Assembly: GCF_037975245.1 (NCBI RefSeq)
Contig: NC_092562.1
Coordinates: forward strand, 4,458,001 to 4,522,000
Reading direction: 5' to 3'
Length of the DNA stretch: 64,000 nt
Source of the DNA: Apostichopus japonicus
Lineage: Eukaryota > Echinodermata > Holothuroidea > Aspidochirotida > Stichopodidae
The notes beneath the pieces are model-generated. The model made no database searches, had not been told where the DNA came from, and worked only from the letters and a program-made list of their open reading frames with translations. The stretch's first letter is position 1, and every line of letters begins with the position of its first letter. Positions 23,080 to 33,645 of the stretch are shown here, piece by piece. The position numbers and the translations under genes are program-made.

Positions 23080-26000
23080 TTGATACAGAGAGTATTACTT
23101 CATTTGCTGTGATACTAGGTTGTAAACTATGTCATGTTTCCAAGAAAAAAAGAGTTCTAACGGCACAGTAATGATATGTATGTATGTGGCAAAATAATTG
23201 CAATATGTGACTGTAAACGTATGAACAAACCCAATGATCTGCTGCACAAAGTATTATATAAAGACAACTTCTTCACCTTTTTTCATATTTCTTCAAAGGA
23301 AACTAATATTAAGCAATTTAATTGAAATGATGAGAGAAGATATATATAAAGTACTATCTGTAAGAACAAAAATATTCTACCTTTAAAAGCCCTTTTTTTT
23401 GTTGACAAATTGAAGCTTATAGAATTATAAGATTGAGCTATGATTCTACGATACTTACATTCCATTCTAGTTCTACATTCCGCTGATGTTTCTTAGCACT
23501 GTCGAATTCAGTTTTGATCCTTACATCTGAAGGGTGGCCGAAAGGAACTGCGCATGAACAGAAAGGAATTCTCATTCTACAAAGTATGTGACGGATAAAA
23601 CCATTTCCCCCAATTGATTTCCACTTTGTTACTGTTAGATATAGAAGTTTCCTGATTAGTTGCTAACCTCTTATAATGGTACCTATAAAAATGCTCCAAG
23701 ATTGAAATATTTATCGTAATACACAGGTCTGTGAATTTTCTCTCTTCCAAACCAATTCACAAGACGTCTGGTAGACACCCCCCCCCCCCCCCTCTAACCT
23801 TCCTTTCCAAGCAGAATGGTAAAGTTTGCAGGCATTTCAGAATAATTTCAGAGCTAGCTCTGTACCTATAAAATTAATTAAGCTACCCGTAAAAGTGTGA
23901 AATCAGAAAATGCTTCTATTAAGTACTGATAAAGTACCTACCACTATGATTTGTGGTTGAGGTAGTCACTGCTGGTTCACTCCAGTACAGTTCTCTATTG
24001 AAAGGATCAGCAGTCCGAGTCCTAGCTGTAACCTCGATGGTGTACTCTGTGTAAGGAGTCAACTCATCGAGCACTATTGACTTAAATCCACTTGTCTGGA
24101 GGTAAATTTGTCAACATTGTGATCGAGTTGGTTAATATAAGATGTAAAGCAAAGAACTGATGAGAACCATTCCATAAATAAGTTACAAACACAGAAAATA
24201 AATAAATAAATTGGATATAGAATTCAATAAATATCTTAGACCTATAGCATCATCCGATTAACACTACCTGGTGATTAATGACTGTGTACACAGAATGATT
24301 CGGTTGCAATCAACTGCACATCGAATGATTCCCTTGCACACTGACTGCACACACCATGATTCGATTGCACACTGACTGCACACCGAATGATTCGATTGCA
24401 ATGGACTGCACATCGAATGATTCCATTGCACACTGACTGCACACACCAATGATTCGATTGCACACTGACTGCACACCGAATGATTCGATTGCAATAGACT
24501 GCACATTGAATGATTCCATTGCACACTGCCTGCACATCGAATGATTCCATTGCACACTGACTGCATAGAATGATTCCATTGCAATAGACTGCACATTGAA
24601 TGATTCCATTGCACACTGACTGCACACTGAATGGTTCCATTGCACACTGACTGCACACTGAATGGTTCCATTGCAATAGACTGCACACTGAATGGTTCCA
24701 TTGCACACTCTGACTTACGACCCACCAGTAAAGCTTGGTGCATCCTTTTTGTGGTTTGCAACCTGTAGTTTGAGTTTGAGAAGCGTGGCTTTAATTAAGA
24801 TTTATGTAAGATTAAATAGAACAGCTCTTTGTACTTACTACGTCTTTGCTTTGAGTACCATTAGTCGTTTGACTTCTGTAAAATACTCGATAGTCAAGGG
24901 AAATGTAAGGTGGCAGACCTTCAGGTGTAGTCCAGGTCACAAGTAAACTTATACGGTCGCCTTCCTGTTTAGGCACTACTTTCAAGTCTTGAGGTGGATG
25001 AGGAGTTGCTTGAAAATTAGAAGACAAATTTGAAGTCATTGCTGAGGGCTTAAGTATGTACACATCATGACTTTAATCATTAAAGGAGACATTAATACAA
25101 CTATCAATGTCATCACATGCTTGTTCCCCCCCCCTCCTTGACCTACACACTCCTTATCAAGATGTGCAGGTAACCCCTGCCCCCAAAAATATAAGATACA
25201 TATGTCTTGCCAGGAATTGTTCACATAGCCCCATTGACTTTGGGAGCCGCTTGATCTTGTACTTATAGGTACTTGCCTTTAGCTGCCATTATTCAGTATT
25301 ATCTGCCACTTATAAGTGGCATATATGAATATTCATATATGAATCAACCCATACCATGGACATAACAATGGGGGAAAATAGTGGAAAATTGTTGAATTGC
25401 ATCTCCTAATATCACTTATAAATTGCAAAACTTTGCTTCAATTTTACTTGAGTGTCTATCTCACTACTAATTTTAAGCTCGCTGTCATATGAATGATTAA
25501 TTCGGTAATTTTTACTGAAATGAGCCAACACGAGTCCTGACAGTGGTAAACATATAAATAACCTTTGACCTGAATTTCTTAGTTAGATCCCCCCAGACAT
25601 TTACTTTAGGAATAATGTATGCATTTCGGAGAAAGTTAAGTATTTTGACAATTTCTGCAGAAAAAAGAACTGGCAGTTGGATAGATAATTCCCCAAAATC
25701 ATGAAAAGAAAATGAGAGGAAAACAAACAAAACAAAAGAATTAATAGAATTAGCATGTGAAGAATGTCAAAAGAAACTTTGCAGAGAGTAATTTATATAT
25801 AAACTTACTTTGTGTCGATGGTTGAAACGTGTAACCATCATCTGTAAACGCATTTCCAAGACCGTTAGACGTCTTGACGCGGATGCAGTATGTTTCGAAG
25901 TAGTCATCGATACTGGTATCCAACTCACAGAGGTTTTCGCCAGAAGTTGGAGTGCAAGTCTGCCAGTCTTGTGTACTGAATTGAAAGGAAGATCCAAGTT

Positions 26001-29000
26001 ATTAAAGTCCCTAAAGTAACCCCAGAGAATTAGAGATATTCCCCAGACTGTATTTCATTATAGAGAGCCTTTAAAGGCATTGAAGACTCGCCCAAACCGC
26101 GTGCCGCCCTCTGAAAAAAGTTGACTTTCCGTTGCTTGCAAGTGAAGTTTTCTTCTTGTCACTACAAAATGCAGACAGTAATGTAACGTGATACCTTGTT
26201 ATACATCTGGACCTGATATGTCCATCGCTGCTATGTACACTGTGCTGTGGGTATTGACCGTAGCTGTATGTATTGACTGTACACTAGTGCCTAATTACCG
26301 ACGGTAGCAAGCTGTGTGTGTATTTTCTGGGATCTATGGTGGTGTCTAACACTTCTGTTACACCTCATTCAAAACTAGGTCAGATCACCAGCATCAGACG
26401 TTTCTTTGTGCGCGAGTCTTCACTCCCTTTAAAGAATGTTATTAAAATACTAGTGACACCTCGCCAACCTGCCCCATATTCAGTACATTTGTTGTACATG
26501 AGATAATCTCATTCAAAATCTGTTGAAAATATTCTAAAAGTTCTTTTTGTTTCCAATGTATACACATTTGAAGTTTTGACAAATCTGGGAAACTCATTTA
26601 GTATGTGCAAACTATGATGTGGAGTGTTGTGCTCATCAAAATTTCTTATTTTAACCCCTAATAAGTTAACCCCTAATTTTTAACCCACATATAACATGTT
26701 TGAATAAAGTGTTGTTCCTCTTTTCAAAGAAGTACCATAAAATATTTTAAATTGTCTAATAGGCCACAAACCTGTGTTCAGTGTCCTTGAAATGAAGGTT
26801 GTTAATACGAAGGGGATGACATAATGGAAAATTAAGGCAGTCACTCTCTTAACATCATCAATCTGCATGATTAACTAATGTTTATTGATAAATAAAACTA
26901 GTATTAAGAAAAGACAAAAGGTCAATCTTTGATGGATTTTGATGGTAGTTGCAGCTATTTTCATGATTTCTAATGCCTATGAGAGAGATTAGGACAATGT
27001 TGTTCCATAGGTGTCTGTAGACCTTTAAGCATATTGATTCTATTTACTTAAACTCATGCAGAAGAATATAAGTATTTTTAGCTCCAGGTTTTCCTTTCTT
27101 GATTGCACGCAAGTAGGTAATAGCTCACTTGGGAATGCTTCACCTTAACTTTTAAAAATGAAGTTTGTCATGGCTTTTCAAAGCAAATACTAACATGGTT
27201 ACGAAATTTCAATATTGAGTAAATTGGATGCAAGTTTAATCAACATTTAAGTCAAACAGGTGCTGTAATCAAATTACATACAGTAAGCCCCCCCCCCTCC
27301 CCAACCCCAAGAAAAAAAAATTCTTTGGATGAGCAATTATTATGACATCTTAATTAGAACAGACTGTCATCATTTCCAGGAAAAAGGAAGGTTTGATTAT
27401 TTTTCAAATTGATCACGTTCGGTAAAGTCTCCATTAATGACCAACTTAAGTTTTTCTATATAGGTATATATGCCAAAGATTGTATGTACAGTGTATTGCT
27501 GTGTTCACACTAATTAACTCTCCCGTGCCGTTGCCATGGGTAACATGGACTTGGATATAAGAACATGCAGCCAATGTTTGCACTGCAATGCATAAAGTCA
27601 GACCAACATGATTCTTGAAACTTGTGAATTAGCGATCTAATAATAAATTTTGCGGTGGATATAGCAGTTGGATTATTATATTAACTCCTTTGGAAAATTA
27701 ACTGTCATATAAATTGAAAAAGAATACTCAGTAATTACCTGCAATCTGCTTTATACTGCACTTCATCAGTGGTCCATAAGTTAGTGTCAAGGGTTGCATC
27801 ATTCCACCGACAAATGATGCTGGACATAGTATATGCAGTGCAAATTAAATTCTCAGCTTTATCAGGTGGAACTGGAGAGAATTGAAATGGAGAGACATTC
27901 ATATTGAGTATTATACATTTATGCAAGGCAAAATTAAAATTAAAAAAAATTAAATTAAAATAAACCAGAGAAAAACCCTTAATCATAATTAAGTAACACA
28001 TGAACGTCTGGCAATATAATTATATCTTGAGGATTGAACAACCTTAAATAATACCGCTGAAAAACAAATCTGCTTGTACAGCAAACTAGCATAACTAATT
28101 AATCGTAGGCTGTATCAAAACTCATTAGGTATTAATTAAACTGCATGTTCATATTTACAGTCTAAACAATCAATGGAAACAGAGAAACGAGGGGGTAATA
28201 AAGAAAAGGAATAGAGAAGTAGCTTTCTCGTAAGCGATTTAGAATTTTCAGAACTGAAACGCATCACTCTTAGATCATAGTTTGAAGGCCAACATTTGAT
28301 ACACATGAGAAACAAGATCTCGGCCAAAGAGGGACAAAACATCCACGACCATAGCCACAGTCACATGCTCTGGCTTGGTATGACCTTTTCTACATGCATC
28401 TGTCACACTTAAATGGACAAACGTTAGTGGTATTTTAATAAATTTCTGGCTTTGCTGGCAAAGGGTGAATCGGAAAAAACAAGCAGAGGGGAATTATTGT
28501 TAATCATCTTCAGATTAATTACCACGTCTTCACTGGATTGAAAACTAAATTTGAGCTAACTGAAGTTGTGAAAAGTTGGTCTTTGTGAATCAAAAATTGT
28601 TCTGCAAAGACGTGATACCGTCTTAATTTCAATATATATGAAAATATATATATATTTATATGAAAGATTGGTGTTAAAATGCTCAAAACATCAATTTCAA
28701 AGGTTGAAAAACTATTGTTATGTATACATGTCAAAAAAGTTGTAATGTTCTTGACTGCCAACAGGATACCAAAATGTCATTTTGATTTGAATATTCATTG
28801 AAATCCATTTGACCAATAGGAATGGATAATTTAGATCACATGATGATGTATTTAGTAAAGGCTGACATGCAGGTTTAAAATAAGTGCACTTACGCCCCAC
28901 ACGGACGACTAAAGTCGGTTTATTGCTGTCCCCAGCAAACCCACACGCATAGTTTCCGGAGTCCTCAAAGGTGACATTGACCACATTCAGTTTGGAAATG

Positions 29001-29971
29001 CTGCCATTGAGGGCAGTATACAGGCTGTCTGAGAGTGTAACGCCATTCTTGTACCATAGAACATCTCCAGCGGATTGCGTTGAATTAGGAGTCAGATCGA
29101 GAATGCACTGAATGTTAATCTCGTTTCCTTTCTCCACGATGAGTTCATCGCTAGGAATGATCTCGGCTGAGGGGCAAAAGAAAATCCCACCATGCATATT
29201 TGAATGAAGAGCATTTTGATCAATCGATTCTTTAGGCAAAGTACATTGGCCTACATGTAGTCTGGACTGATCAGGTTTTTACTTTGCAATAAATATTAAG
29301 AAATCGTAGACCTATCATCTGCATGCCAAGAAACAAGAAAGGAGTTGAATCCTCCCCCCCCCCCCATCTTGCCCCATACCCTCTCCTGTACCCCTCTGCC
29401 TCAGCATGTGATGATTGGCGTAATACTTTTACGGCGTGAAACATATATTTATATGAGAATTGCAACAATAGCCTATTGTGTAACAAATAAAACAGATAAA
29501 AAGGACAAAGGGACAACTAGTTTTTGTAGACTTTCCTAGTTCATTGCTGTTTTTTGACAATGAATTAAGTAAAAACACTGGGATAGAATCCTTAGATTTT
29601 TAGAACAATGGAATTAACCTATTTTTTCCAACTGTGAGCTGGAACATGGAATCAACAGTTCTTTCTTTCGTTGGTTCATCACTACATGTTAACAAACAAA
29701 GAGTACATACATGGTATCATGGTGCGCTAATTCCTTCTACTAGTACTACGAATATATAATGCCACGGCGTACCTCTATCTTTGTCACGTTGATTATAACC
29801 CAGCAATTTCTTTTGTTTTAAACTAGAAATCTGGATGATTACTATGATTCACAATTAAGTTCGAAACCACCCATTCATCTGAGTAGAGAGGGGTCAACAC
29901 TTACCGGAAATGGCACCAGAACTAGGAAGTGTTGTGCCCAGTACCATACAGAAAGCGAATACTCCCAGCAT
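16946..29971 (-). CDS. Class I cytokine receptor, gp130/LIFR/Domeless-like, complete layout with one frame break
   Basis: Twelve coding exons were assembled on the minus strand, in order 29905-29971, 28894-29166, 27739-27871, 25809-25975, 24839-25008, 23942-24095, 23459-23547, 22722-22854, 21903-22007, 19267-19602, 18256-18413 and 16946-18065. All boundaries are GT-AG and every phase joins. The product is a signal peptide, an Ig domain, D1 and D2 of the cytokine-receptor module, two FN3 domains, one transmembrane helix and a tail of about 370 residues. Family knowledge: gp130-like receptors sit in the plasma membrane and activate JAK/STAT. Two departures from a textbook receptor are the lack of WSXWS in D2 and a single extra base in the tail exon. 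In vertebrate gp130 three FN3 domains follow the module; I find two here. Confidence 0.85.
18256..18413 (-). CDS. Receptor exon: transmembrane helix and box 1 region
   Basis: Acceptor ttatcttttag, donor GTAAGT. The exon reads ETPIPEEFN, then the helix [20 protein letters not shown] ending ILWNCFK, then [17 protein letters not shown]. The Trp followed about 12 residues later by PPDP fits the proline-rich box 1 where JAKs bind; the next exon's [10 protein letters not shown] could be the box 2 region. Phase 1 in, phase 0 out. Confidence 0.9.
19267..19602 (-). CDS. Receptor exon: membrane-proximal FN3 domain
   Basis: Acceptor catttaacag, donor GTTAGT. A whole FN3 domain in one exon: [37 protein letters not shown], and late strands with [12 protein letters not shown]. 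It ends MIQGACK before the transmembrane exon. Several N-glycosylation sites (NASA, NDTG, NFTD) support an extracellular location. Phase 1 in and out. A single exon here contrasts with two exons for the matching domain in the plus-strand paralogue. Confidence 0.88.
19876..20325 (+). repeat. tRNA-related repeat, three partial copies (SINE-like)
   Basis: Three related blocks share AAGGGCTGG or GAGCTGG followed by CTAGTT.ATGCAGTTAG. The middle one (about 20181-20255) reads like a tRNA gene body: GGCTAGTTCATGCAGTTAGC, then ACTGGTTCAAATCCCA as box B, then TATAGCC closing the acceptor stem. I read this as a decayed tRNA-derived SINE inside the intron of the minus-strand receptor. Confidence 0.45.
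21470..21805 (-). mobile_element. hAT-type non-autonomous element, family A copy 2, 336 bp with 8-bp TSD
   Basis: The ends are CAGTGGCGGAGC and, read from the right, CATTGGCGGAGC. CATCTGTC flanks it on both sides (21462-21469 and 21806-21813). The sequence is the reverse of 10189-10571, with poly-C beside the left end. It lies in the intron between exons 19602 and 21903, about 100 bp from the donor of the latter. Confidence 0.88.
21903..22007 (-). CDS. Receptor exon: end of third-module FN3 domain
   Basis: The acceptor is ttatactccttccaaag and the donor GTGAGT. In phase 1 it reads [19 protein letters not shown], then GDLSEFGN and IIPDRTM, the F and G strands of an FN3 domain. It is the counterpart of plus-strand exon 7862-7963 in position and phase. 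The longer open frame on either side is not coding. Confidence 0.85.
22722..22854 (-). CDS. Receptor exon: middle of FN3 domain
   Basis: Acceptor tttttttttag after a T-rich tract, donor GTAAGT. In phase 0 it reads [20 protein letters not shown], then [13 protein letters not shown], phase 1 out. It continues directly from the VELEWN of exon 23459-23547, forming the ELEWNPVPD motif of an FN3 B-C region. Confidence 0.87.
22940..23078. repeat. (TA)n microsatellite, interrupted
   Basis: About 140 bp of TA dinucleotides with a central TTTATTTATATATGTATGTA block, in the intron between exons 22854 and 23459 of the minus-strand receptor. Confidence 0.97.
23459..23547 (-). CDS. Receptor exon: start of FN3 domain after the cytokine-receptor module
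   Basis: Acceptor ctgttcatgcgcag, donor GTAAGT. It reads [30 protein letters not shown]; the opening P..P.DVRIKTE is a standard FN3 A strand. Phase 1 in, phase 0 out, joining the Trp-containing strand of the next exon. Confidence 0.87.
23942..24095 (-). CDS. Receptor exon: second half of D2, WSXWS lost
   Basis: Acceptor aaatttacctccag, donor GTAGGT. In phase 0 it reads [41 protein letters not shown] and [10 protein letters not shown]. The region where family members carry WSXWS reads YWSEPAV: the first WS is kept, the second is absent. The TARTRT stretch keeps the alternating Arg pattern. Plus-strand exon 6615-6798 is the counterpart and does have WSNWS. Confidence 0.87.
24255..24715. repeat. 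Minisatellite, about 30-bp unit, roughly 15 copies
   Basis: The unit is GAATGATTCCATTGCACACT followed by GACTGCACAC, with a shorter GCAATAGACTGCACA variant. It fills the intron between exons 24095 and 24839. The three overlapping reading frames of 130-165 residues rich in Gln, Trp, Asn, Cys and Ser come from the repeat and are not genes. Confidence 0.95.
24839..25008 (-). CDS. Receptor exon: first half of D2
   Basis: Acceptor ctaattttcaag, donor GTAAGT. In phase 1 it reads [17 protein letters not shown], then [18 protein letters not shown] and DYRVFYRSQ, phase 0 out. It aligns well with IPHPPTNVRAEI and LSYKLRVW of plus-strand exon 3814-3988 and is the intact reference that exposes the missing base there. 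Confidence 0.9.
25809..25975 (-). CDS. Receptor exon: second half of D1
   Basis: Acceptor cctttcaattcag, donor GTAAGT. In phase 2 it reads [38 protein letters not shown] and YTFQPSTQ. The W..C and the following C complete the Cys pattern of the N-terminal cytokine-receptor domain. Phase 1 out. Confidence 0.88.
26020..27730. other. Intron between D1 half exons; no feature seen
   Basis: AT-rich DNA with a short poly-C run near 27290. No exon, repeat array or transposon end recognised. Confidence 0.5.
27739..27871 (-). CDS. Receptor exon: first half of D1
   Basis: Acceptor caattctctccag, donor GTAATT. In phase 1 it reads [32 protein letters not shown] and EVQYKADC. The two Cys spaced by 9 residues followed by R-W is the first disulphide and C.W signature of class I cytokine receptors. 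Phase 2 out. The corresponding exon of the plus-strand paralogue is not in the window. Confidence 0.9.
28894..29166 (-). CDS. Receptor exon: Ig-like domain
   Basis: Acceptor ttgcccctcag, donor GTAAGT. It reads [20 protein letters not shown], then LWYKNG, then [13 protein letters not shown] and LVVRVG. The first Cys, the core Trp and D.G.Y.C are the standard Ig fold residues. 273 nt, phase 1 in and out, so a one-exon Ig module. An N-terminal Ig domain ahead of the cytokine-receptor module is typical of gp130, LIFR, IL-6R and G-CSFR. Confidence 0.92.
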
Positions 29972-30018
29972 CCTGACTGATATTTTCTTTGTAGCAAGTT
30001 GTTGATAACAATTTCTTC
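29905..30018 (-). CDS. Receptor exon: start codon and signal peptide
   Basis: The ATG is at 29971-29969, and it starts [20 protein letters not shown] followed by IS and a GTAAGT donor. A hydrophobic core with no charge and a small-residue end makes a signal peptide. Bases 29972-30018 are 5' UTR, beginning after the acceptor cccttctgacag. An intron therefore precedes, and a non-coding first exon must lie to the right. Confidence 0.85.
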
Positions 30019-30254
30019 CTGTCAGAAGGGAAATGAACAGGATAGTTTCATAAGCTATAGCAATGGAAAATGCCTTTTTACTAGGAAAAAAAAACCAAAT
30101 AGCAACGTATAACGTTTAATCCTAGAAATTGTGTAGACCTGTATATGTATATATGTCAAAGCCTGTGGACTGTTATGTACTGTGTTCTGGATGTCGTATT
30201 TCAGGTCTTCATATTCTAATAAATTGTATACACATACATTACAATCTTGTTTAC

Positions 30255-30317
30255 CTATAGGATTGGATTGTATTGTCACATATATGTAGATATATATATA
30301 CATAGATCTTGATATAC

Positions 30318-30409
<92 letters not shown>

Positions 30410-30416
30410 TTATATA

Positions 30417-30487
<71 letters not shown>

Positions 30488-30550
30488 ATCAAGATCTGTG
30501 TATATATATATCTACATATATGTGACAATACAATCCATTCCTATAGGTAT
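30255..30550. repeat. Inverted repeat with about 70-bp arms around a (TA)n core
   Basis: The left arm (from 30255) has CTATAGGATTGGATTGTATT, then GTCACATATATGTAGA and AGATCTTGATATACATA. The right arm is its reverse complement and ends at AATCCATTCCTATAGG. The middle is (TA)n. It lies in the proposed first intron of the minus-strand receptor, about 240 bp upstream of the signal-peptide exon. Confidence 0.9.
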
Positions 30551-30568
30551 ATATATATATATTCCTAT

Positions 30569-30599
<31 letters not shown>
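30551..30599. repeat. (TA)n microsatellite tail
   Basis: TA dinucleotides with one CCTATAGG interruption, running into the AT tail of the SINE copy to the right. Confidence 0.9.
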
Positions 30600-30624
<25 letters not shown>

Positions 30625-30722
30625 GAAATTGTAGTGAGTTGGAAAATCCAGAACAGCTGACAAAACTTCCAGCCTCCACTGGGAGTCGAATGCTGACTTC
30701 CACTTTATATGCGCAGACCCCA
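30600..30722 (-). mobile_element. tRNA-derived SINE, copy 2 (5' truncated), with (TA)n tail
   Basis: Read on the minus strand it gives CTGCGCATATAAAG, ATTCGACTCCCAGTGGAGGC, TGGAAGTTTTGTCAGCTGTT, TTTTCCAACTCACTAC and AATTTCAATTATATATA. The copy at 57561-57702 has the same order of blocks. The box A half of the tRNA part is eroded here. Confidence 0.8.
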
Positions 30723-30824
30723 GTATATATATTGAGATACATATATTGATATATATATACTGTATATACATGTATATATATATATATATATTGAGATATA
30801 TATATATTGATATATATATATAAA

Positions 30825-30868
<44 letters not shown>

Positions 30869-30905
30869 TATATAGATATAGATATATACATACAGATATA
30901 TGTAT
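30723..30905. repeat. (TA)n/(GATA) microsatellite
   Basis: Impure TA repeat with ATTGAGATATATAT interruptions. Confidence 0.95.
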
Positions 30906-33502
30906 GCTAATTACTTGTACCATACAACATGGTTTAGAAAACACAATGTAGGCATACGGCTGTTAAGTCGACAGACTCATATTTTTTAAAGGTTATAGCC
31001 AGTTATAATCATTCTAGTTCATTACCTTTTCAATTCTTAAATAATTAATATAACTTCGTGCTCAAAACAAGTTGATGGATGTGATTTTGCTTCAGATTTA
31101 TGCCTGCTTAACTGATACAAGGATTTTCAGTCATACAATTTATTGCATTCAGTCATGCAATTTATTGCAATATATTGTTAATCAGTCACATGTACGAAAC
31201 GTCCATCCATTAGTCTTCAGATTTGATAAATTCATTTTAAGGTATGAAAAGTTACAGATTTATGACAATATTGCAGTTATGAATTTTATAATAGGCATTT
31301 CGTTTGACGATGCAAATGGACATCAGGGGCTGAGCAGTGGGAATTGGGGAAAGTTACATAGATCGTTTCGACAAATGTAAAAACATTAGGAATTCCTAAT
31401 TCTTTTATTACTGAGACCCACCTTTCATCGGAACCCAGCCTGAGTATCCAATTCATATCTGACTTTTTTTGGGATACGGCTGAGGTAAAGTTCGAAGTGA
31501 TTATAAGGTATCCTTAACATTTAGTACTTACAGAATGATTGGGTATATTAAAATGAAGCTGCAAGGAGGTAACCCCTAATATTATTCACAGTCAAGTTTC
31601 TTTGTTGAGTACCCTATGACTAAAGGGAGTAATAATACCACCCACATAAGTGCCCCAATTATAGTCATAGATAGGGAGGCATATGGTTAATTCATTCACA
31701 TTGGCCGCCTTATAATTAATTTCTTTTACAGGATTACTTCATGCATGTATTAACTGTACGTCTCAGAGTCCACATGAATCCTTTTCGGTTTGAACTTGTG
31801 CGATTGTGTATCCTACATGGTATTAGTCATCTTCAAAGCCTCATCTCCCCCACCCCCCCTCTCCCACCCTCACCAACAGTACCCTCAACTGTGTATAAGC
31901 AATTCTTGATGTTCAGTATTTCTTTGAGTTTGAACTGGCTTAACCCTGCCTGTGTTACATTAGACCCTGTGCTCAGATCAGATGCCGTTCGCAGGATCAC
32001 TAAGCAGGACGCTGTGGTTTCTTTACCAAACGAAAAGGTGTGAAACCGAATACAATCCACTGAAACTAATGCACACAGTTACGAAGATCCCGTCAAATTA
32101 CGCACACAGCGAAAAAACAACAACAGAAGTAAACAGTTGCCACTGATCCTGGGTCAAACCCTTTAGCTGGGTGTATGTACATTACAAATTTAAAAGGATT
32201 GTCTGGTGGCCCAAAGAAGTTACCTCAAAATATGATATAAAATTTTCCAAACATGTTGTTCAAGTATGAGATTGCTAAGGTTGCGTTTGACAGAGAAACG
32301 ATTTTTTAATCGTTAAGGATAGACATTTCAAATATGATTTGAACAGTACAGAACGTGACGTCAGCTCTGCTAATGCAGATTGCAGAATAACTCACTCCTG
32401 CACAGTACCTACAGTAATCACAACAAAAACCGCTTTTGTATACAGATTAATTTCTTCCTTAATTTTTAGTGAAATTTCTTATAAATTAGATATGTTTTCA
32501 AAAAGCTGCCATATATGTAGTAGATTGGTGGTCTTTGTGTAACACAAGATTAGTTTGAACAGCAGACTCTTCATTGTTTATACAGTTTTAGTGGTAGACT
32601 GAACCTACTCAATCCCTGGGTTCGATTGGTTGGTTACGATCGGCTTTCACATTAAAAATTCAACACAGCCGCTCGGGGGTTCCGCACTGCGGCTCGTGGA
32701 CTAATGTAACAGCTGCTGGGCTTCAGTATCAAATTGACATAAAATCAACGCACATCATAATTCAAACAGCTCCTGATTAATATGACCATTATTTTCCTGT
32801 GCATGTACAGCTATAAATAAACATGAAGTCGAGAAAGCCAAAAAAAACCCATCCGATTCGTTGAAATATTAATTGAGAAGTATGATCGAACCATTTGAAA
32901 AATGGTGACATTTTCGACATGTTGTTTGAATGAACATGATATTTACCTTACAAGTGAGACAAAGCTGTAGCCTTCCCAAGCCCCCCCCATCCCCCCCCCC
33001 CCCAAAGTGCCCATAATTGATAGTAAACGAAAACTGAGAGTGATAAGCAATATCCTTAAAAATCTTTGGGGAAATTAAAAACAAAGTTTCCAGATTTTTA
33101 CCATCGTAGATCCTGTCCAATATATTTGTACAGCTCATAAACCACCTTGTTCATTGCTTCTATCTTAATTTATTTTGGTTTTGCGTTAGGGAAGACATAA
33201 AACCACATGACGTTAGCATCTATCTGTGAGAACATTATATAAGTTCATTTAGTAGTCAGAGAGAATTATTGTTTACCAAAAAAAGCCCAATAAATATACA
33301 GTTTCATTGGAAATTAATAATATTAGCCTCGAAAATTCAGGCAAAGAATAAGCAACTTAAAAACTACAGACTGCAGTTTTGTTTAAATTATTTTAAAGAA
33401 AAGAAAAAGGAAGGAGGGAAGTAAATAAAAAACCAACCCAAAAATCATATCAGTTCATAACTGTTGTTTTGTACATTGTACGAAAAGACAATTTGTACTC
33501 AC
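30906..33502. other. Proposed first intron of the minus-strand receptor; no other feature seen
   Basis: AT-rich DNA with small poly-C runs near 31850 and 32985. No exon or transposon end recognised. Confidence 0.45.
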
Positions 33503-33616
33503 CTGCGATCATAAAACAGAGCGGTTCGTTTGTAATTATGTTGGACTTCTCACATAGTACAGTATCACTTACAGTTGGTCTTGCAGTCAGATTTCTCTAA
33601 CATTTGGTAACCCACT
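33503..33616 (-). promoter_or_regulatory. Proposed non-coding first exon of the minus-strand receptor
   Basis: On the minus strand a strong donor, GATCGCAG/GTGAGT, ends the exon at 33503. Its start is set by the initiator TGTCAGTGG, with A at 33616, lying 29 bp from a TATA box. There is no useful reading frame in it, as expected for 5' UTR. Linking it to the acceptor at 30018 is inference from position and from the need for an upstream exon. Confidence 0.35.
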
Positions 33617-33638
33617 GACATGCTTCGCTAGTTATGCC

Positions 33639-33645
33639 TTTTATA
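33639..33645 (-). promoter_or_regulatory. TATA box, probable core promoter
   Basis: The minus strand reads AATATAAAAGGC. The first T of TATAAAA is at 33645, 29 bp before the initiator A at 33616, which is the standard spacing. Upstream DNA (33650-34090) is unremarkable. Confidence 0.4.

Noticed and set aside
24264-24761. Three overlapping frames of 132-165 codons rich in QWNHS and CNG
   Set aside because: They translate a 30-bp minisatellite in three registers and lie in a receptor intron.
30055-30944. Ile/Tyr-rich frames that look like transmembrane proteins
   Set aside because: They are (TA)n dinucleotide repeats; every frame gives alternating Tyr and Ile.
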